A stretch of DNA of 6,867 nt. Source: Balneolia bacterium (lineage in GTDB: Bacteria > Bacteroidota > Rhodothermia > Balneolales > Cyclonatronaceae). Made by a program: the position numbers and the translations under genes. Where the stretch lies: positions 1 through 6,867 of the forward strand of contig PXAI01000325.1 of the NCBI GenBank assembly GCA_003567135.1, in the 5' to 3' direction. The notes under the pieces are model-generated. The model worked only from the letters and a program-made list of their open reading frames with translations. It ran no database searches and was not told the DNA's origin. Positions 3,387-6,867 of this stretch are shown here, in pieces. Position 1 is the stretch's first letter. Each line of letters opens with the position of its first letter.

Positions 3387-6380
3387 ATGCAAACCAACCA
3401 TCAGACTTTAAACAGATATTTCGCAGGCTTCGCTTTTCTGTTTGCATTTATTCTTTATATGCTTACCCTTGCGCCCACGGCAAGTTTCTGGGATCCCGCT
3501 GAACGGATTGCCGTAGCATACGGACTCCAGATTCCGCATCCTCCCGGTGCTCCGATGTATATCCTGATGGGACGCTTTTTTGCGATGTTCGTACCTGCCG
3601 AATATGTGGCGTTCAGCATTAACACAATGAGCGCGCTGGCTTCGGGCATTACGATCATGCTTTTGTATCTGATTGTGGTCAGGCTGATCCGCACGATTCA
3701 CGGGCATCCGGATACGTATTCTACTGGTAGAAAAGTTGCGCTTTACGGCGGCTCACTTATTGGTGCGCTTACGTTTGCAGGAACTGACAGCATGTGGTTC
3801 ATCTCTGTTGAGGCTGAAACATATGCCCTCTCACTTACCTTCACCGCGCTGGTTTTCTGGCTTACGCTCAAATGGGCCGATCAGCATGATAAACCGGGCA
3901 ACGAGCGCTGGCTGGTGCTTATTGCCTATCTGATTGGTATCGCTTTCGGGATTCACCTGCTGAACCTGCTTGCCGTTTTTGCGATCGGACTGATTATCTA
4001 TTTCACGAAATTTGAGTTTGAGATCAAGACGTTCATCCTGGCCGGAGTTGCCAGCGTGGGTGCGTTTTTCCTGATCTTCCCCGGAACAATCATCTGGCTG
4101 CCTGAACTGGCGCTGCGTCTTCAGGAGGGCTCCTTTGGCCTGATCGGGCCCGTCATGTTCCTGATGATCATCCTGCTGCTGCTTTCTTTTGGAATTTACT
4201 ACACGCACAAGACCAGCAATCGCATCGTAAACTACATTCTTGTGGCGTACACGGCGATTATCATCGGATATTCCAGCTACGCGATGATCTACCTGCGCTC
4301 GATGACCAATCCCCCGATTGATCAGAATAACCCTGACAACGTGGAGCGTTTTGTAAGCTACATGAAGCGCGAACAGTACGGAACGGCGCCGATTCTGCAG
4401 GGACGCAGCTACGATCCGGTCAGCCAGGATTTTGTCGAAAAAGTCTTCCCGAGAAGACACTCCTCTTCTGAATCGCATATCAGAGTGTATGAGCGCTATA
4501 ACAGCGATCTCGACTTCTTCTTCAGCTATCAGCTGGGGCACATGTATTTCCGGTATTTTAACTGGAACTTTATCGGGCGACAGGCCGACATTCAGGATAC
4601 GCCTTCATACTGGGGCCGATTTTCCGCAATTGACCGCTACGCCGATAATCCCGCAAACAATTTTTACTGGTACCTGCCTTTCCTTGTGGGATTATTAGGG
4701 ATGCTTTATCACTTCAGGTCCGACTGGAGGCGGGCGCTGGCTGTCCTTGTGCTGTTTACAGCCACGGGTATTGCGATTGTGCTTTACCTCAACCAAACGC
4801 CCATTCAGCCGAGGGAGCGGGATTATTCCTACGTGGGATCGTTTTTTGCCTTCTCTATCTGGATCGGAATCGGGCTCTTTGCGCTCGCGGAAATGCTTGA
4901 GAAACTGAGTAAAAATCCGATTGTGCCGGCGGTGGGTCTCGCCGCAGCCGTCATCCTTCTGCCCGGACGCGTTATCTCAGAAAATTATTTTGATCACGAC
5001 CGGAGTCAGCGATACGTCGCGCCGGATTATGCGTACAATCTGCTCAATTCTGTTGAGCCCTACAGTATTCTGTTCACCAACGGCGATAACGACACCTTCC
5101 CGCTCTGGTACCTGCAGGAAGTAAAAGGCATTAGGACCGATGTGCGGATTGTCTGCCTCAGTCTGCTGAATACGCCGTGGTATATCGATCAGCTTAAAAA
5201 CCGCTGGAATTACGATTCGCCGCCGGTTAGAATGTCATTCAGCGATCGCGAAATTCAAAATATCGAGCAGAAATTCCGTTTTGAGCGGGATTCTGATTTC
5301 CATACTCCGGGCACGATGAGTATTCCCATTGACCGCGAGCGGATTCGTCAGCTCACCGAAGCGGAAAGTCAGGAAGAGCTGATTACCATTGCTGAGCACA
5401 TCGAAACCGGATCAATGGAATGGCCGGAGAATCTTTATGCACCAGAGTTTTCGTTCGGATTTCCGATTGACGAAATGGAAGAAAGCATCGATTTCTTCGT
5501 TCAGGGCCAGTTTCTTGGCCGGGACAGCCGCGGCAATGAGTTTTTCTACACCCGCGTTCAGGATGACTTTGTGATTGATATCGTTCGCGAAAACATCAAT
5601 CACAGACCCGTATATTTTGCCATTACGGTCTCCACGGACGCCCAGATGAATATGATGAACTACTTTCGTCTGGAAGGAAAAGCGTTCAGGGTGATTCCGC
5701 AGCAGCATGAAGAGGAATACGGTCATCTTGATCCTGATATTCACGCCAAGCGTCTTGAGCAGTTTAAGCTCCGAAATGTCAACGCCGAGCGGATTTACTT
5801 CGATCAGAACATCCGCCGTATGCTGGATAACTACCGTACGGTAATCACGCGCCAGGCCGATGCACTGGTTCGCCGTGGCGATTATGAAGAAGCCAACGAG
5901 TGGCTGGAGTGGGGCGAGTATAAAATCCCGTTCAGAAACGTGGAGCCGGATGTTAGTTCGCTTATCACCTATGCCCTGCGTTACGCTCAGGCCGGTAATG
6001 TGGATGCCTCTACGAGAATAGCCGACGAAGGCCTCGATATCTTCCTGACCGAAATTGATCGTCTTTTTGACCAAATGGACGCCATGGAAGCCGAAATGGA
6101 TCGTCTTGAAGAGCAGATCAGAACCACAGGAAGCCGTGAGCGCCGCGCCAGACTTACACAGCAACTCAACCTGAAGCAGAACGATGTTCAGCGACGCGTA
6201 CGCGATTACAGCAGTAATCTCACCCGTCTGATTGTGGTTCAGCGCGTGTACTTCATTAACGGCGACTCCGAAACGGCTGCAAGCATAGCTGATGAGATTG
6301 ACAGAATGCTTGGAACACAGGCCAATTTCCCACGTACTGAAGAGGAGAATTTCGAGCAGTTCAGGCGAATATTGATCTGA
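3387..6380 (+). CDS. DUF2723 (TMEM260-like, GT-C type) multi-spanning membrane protein
   Basis: From the preferred ATG at 3387 the protein has 997 residues, in keeping with the large DUF2723 proteins of Bacteroidota-like bacteria. The family is related to protein O-mannosyltransferase-like TMEM260, so transfer of sugar from a lipid carrier at the inner membrane is the inferred role; substrate is unknown. About a dozen membrane segments span roughly 12-303 and 426-527, separated by a large loop (about 304-425). Motifs seen are SFWDPAE (33-39), the first-loop acidic motif usually written WDCGE, then HPPGAP (51-56), VEAETYALS (141-149), PRERDYSYVGSF (475-486), DHDRS (536-540) and NGDNDTFPLWYLQEV (565-579). 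Residues from about 530 onward are soluble. They end in TPR-like helices (about 822-885), a charged coiled coil (about 886-945) and one more TPR-like pair. The longer frame opens at a TTG (3180) inside a repeat and runs through the heptamer array, so its first 69 codons are rejected. ATG 3312 (1022 residues) is the other option. No Shine-Dalgarno is seen. Confidence 0.85.
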   Translation: MQTNHQTLNRYFAGFAFLFAFILYMLTLAPTASFWDPAERIAVAYGLQIPHPPGAPMYILMGRFFAMFVPAEYVAFSINTMSALASGITIMLLYLIVVRLIRTIHGHPDTYSTGRKVALYGGSLIGALTFAGTDSMWFISVEAETYALSLTFTALVFWLTLKWADQHDKPGNERWLVLIAYLIGIAFGIHLLNLLAVFAIGLIIYFTKFEFEIKTFILAGVASVGAFFLIFPGTIIWLPELALRLQEGSFGLIGPVMFLMIILLLLSFGIYYTHKTSNRIVNYILVAYTAIIIGYSSYAMIYLRSMTNPPIDQNNPDNVERFVSYMKREQYGTAPILQGRSYDPVSQDFVEKVFPRRHSSSESHIRVYERYNSDLDFFFSYQLGHMYFRYFNWNFIGRQADIQDTPSYWGRFSAIDRYADNPANNFYWYLPFLVGLLGMLYHFRSDWRRALAVLVLFTATGIAIVLYLNQTPIQPRERDYSYVGSFFAFSIWIGIGLFALAEMLEKLSKNPIVPAVGLAAAVILLPGRVISENYFDHDRSQRYVAPDYAYNLLNSVEPYSILFTNGDNDTFPLWYLQEVKGIRTDVRIVCLSLLNTPWYIDQLKNRWNYDSPPVRMSFSDREIQNIEQKFRFERDSDFHTPGTMSIPIDRERIRQLTEAESQEELITIAEHIETGSMEWPENLYAPEFSFGFPIDEMEESIDFFVQGQFLGRDSRGNEFFYTRVQDDFVIDIVRENINHRPVYFAITVSTDAQMNMMNYFRLEGKAFRVIPQQHEEEYGHLDPDIHAKRLEQFKLRNVNAERIYFDQNIRRMLDNYRTVITRQADALVRRGDYEEANEWLEWGEYKIPFRNVEPDVSSLITYALRYAQAGNVDASTRIADEGLDIFLTEIDRLFDQMDAMEAEMDRLEEQIRTTGSRERRARLTQQLNLKQNDVQRRVRDYSSNLTRLIVVQRVYFINGDSETAASIADEIDRMLGTQANFPRTEEENFEQFRRILI

Positions 6381-6411
6381 TCTGCCGGAAAGCTGCTTAA
6401 TCGGGAAGTCC

Positions 6412-6437
6412 GCTGATTGAGATTCAATAAAATCAGC
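6412..6437 (+). terminator. Short hairpin downstream of the DUF2723 gene
   Basis: GCTGATT (6412-6418) and AATCAGC (6431-6437) form a perfect 7-bp stem with a 12-nt A/T-rich loop, 31 nt after the stop codon. No U-tract follows, so it may be a pause, an attenuator or an RNA-stabilising structure rather than a terminator. It lies in the 105-bp gap before the next gene on the same strand. Confidence 0.3.
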
Positions 6438-6485
6438 AGGCTTCGTATATTAGGCACGTACCATTTACAACTTTTGCGGAACAAC

Positions 6486-6867
6486 ATGATACACGATTTT
6501 GATATCGAAAACCTGGACAGCATCACCGAGGTGCTGGGCGTAAAGCCAAAAGTAACGGGTAAAGTGAGGCGGTTTGAGGTAAAAAGCGAGAACAAGGAAA
6601 ACAGGCTCGCCCTTGAAATTCTGCACGGCCTCGAGTTCGAGGATACGCAAACCAATATCGTTTCGGTTTACGCGCAAAACGTGTTTTTGCAGCTTCATAA
6701 CTGCACCCGCTTTATTGCCAGCGAGACGTTACAGCAGATTACTTTTTTCGGAAAAATCGGCGGACAAACAACCGGTTTGATCGTCGGTAAAGACGGCTCA
6801 TGCAGCCTTTATGCAAACGTAAACGACGAACTGCTCAACGGCGATTTCACCAAACTTCCGCCGGAAA
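6486..6867 (+). CDS. Hypothetical cytoplasmic protein, 3' end outside window
   Basis: ATG 6486 opens a frame that stays open to the window edge, giving 127 codons plus one base. The protein starts MIHDFDIENLDSITEVLG and continues with alternating charged and beta-like stretches (KVRRFEVKSE, residues 26-35; NIVSVYAQNVFLQL, 57-70), then a glycine-rich turn FFGKIGGQTTGLIVGKDG (87-104). There is no signal peptide or membrane segment. Codon use resembles the DUF2723 gene. I do not recognise the family. The next upstream in-frame stop is at 6414, and no Shine-Dalgarno is visible before the ATG. The 105-bp gap allows either co-transcription with the DUF2723 gene or a promoter of its own (a TATATT at 6446-6451 lacks a good -35 partner). 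Confidence 0.65.
   Translation, partial: MIHDFDIENLDSITEVLGVKPKVTGKVRRFEVKSENKENRLALEILHGLEFEDTQTNIVSVYAQNVFLQLHNCTRFIASETLQQITFFGKIGGQTTGLIVGKDGSCSLYANVNDELLNGDFTKLPPE

Noticed and set aside
3831..4541. 236-codon - strand open frame
   Set aside because: It is antisense to the membrane domain of the DUF2723 gene. Its peptide is rich in His, Arg and Gln, as expected for the complement of hydrophobic codons.
5412..6164. 250-codon - strand open frame
   Set aside because: It is antisense to the conserved soluble part of the DUF2723 gene, and no recognisable domain or start signal was seen.

Overview
The window looks like chromosomal DNA of moderate GC from the Bacteroidota/Balneolota/Rhodothermota (FCB) assemblage. 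The evidence is two families typical of that group, a DUF3127 protein ending in an SSB-like acidic tip and a large DUF2723 membrane protein, together with gene starts that mostly lack Shine-Dalgarno sequences. Placement below that level is inference; no rRNA or single-copy marker is present.

Layout, left to right: (1) the last 20 codons of an unidentified + strand gene, ending at 65; (2) a convergent junction with a weak hairpin; (3) a - strand DUF3127 gene (144-494); (4) a 230-bp spacer with an AATTCAG heptamer array and two small hairpins; (5) a - strand sodium-dependent transporter of the NSS/SNF family (725-2224); (6) a gene-free island of about 1.16 kb (2225-3386) made largely of repeats; (7) a + strand DUF2723 protein (best start 3387, stop 6380), a multi-spanning GT-C-like membrane protein with a helical, TPR-like and coiled-coil C-terminus; (8) a + strand unidentified cytoplasmic protein, cut by the window end (6486-6867).

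The most notable region is the island at 2225-3386. It holds two diverged copies (cores 2536-2798 and 2869-3099) of a palindromic, MITE-like element with GTCATCCCGC ends. A further left end (2433) and right end (3191) enclose them. Heptamer arrays lie on both sides in opposite orientations, and a perfect 15-bp inverted repeat (2309-2323 / 3266-3280) encloses nearly the whole cluster. No transposase or other protein gene is visible in it, so any mobility would have to be supplied in trans.

The genes do not form an obvious pathway. The transporter and the DUF3127 gene share a strand but are 230 bp apart. The DUF2723 gene and the last partial gene share a strand with a 105-bp gap and could be co-transcribed. 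The island separates the divergent transporter and DUF2723 genes, so the promoters of both must lie in or beside repeat DNA.
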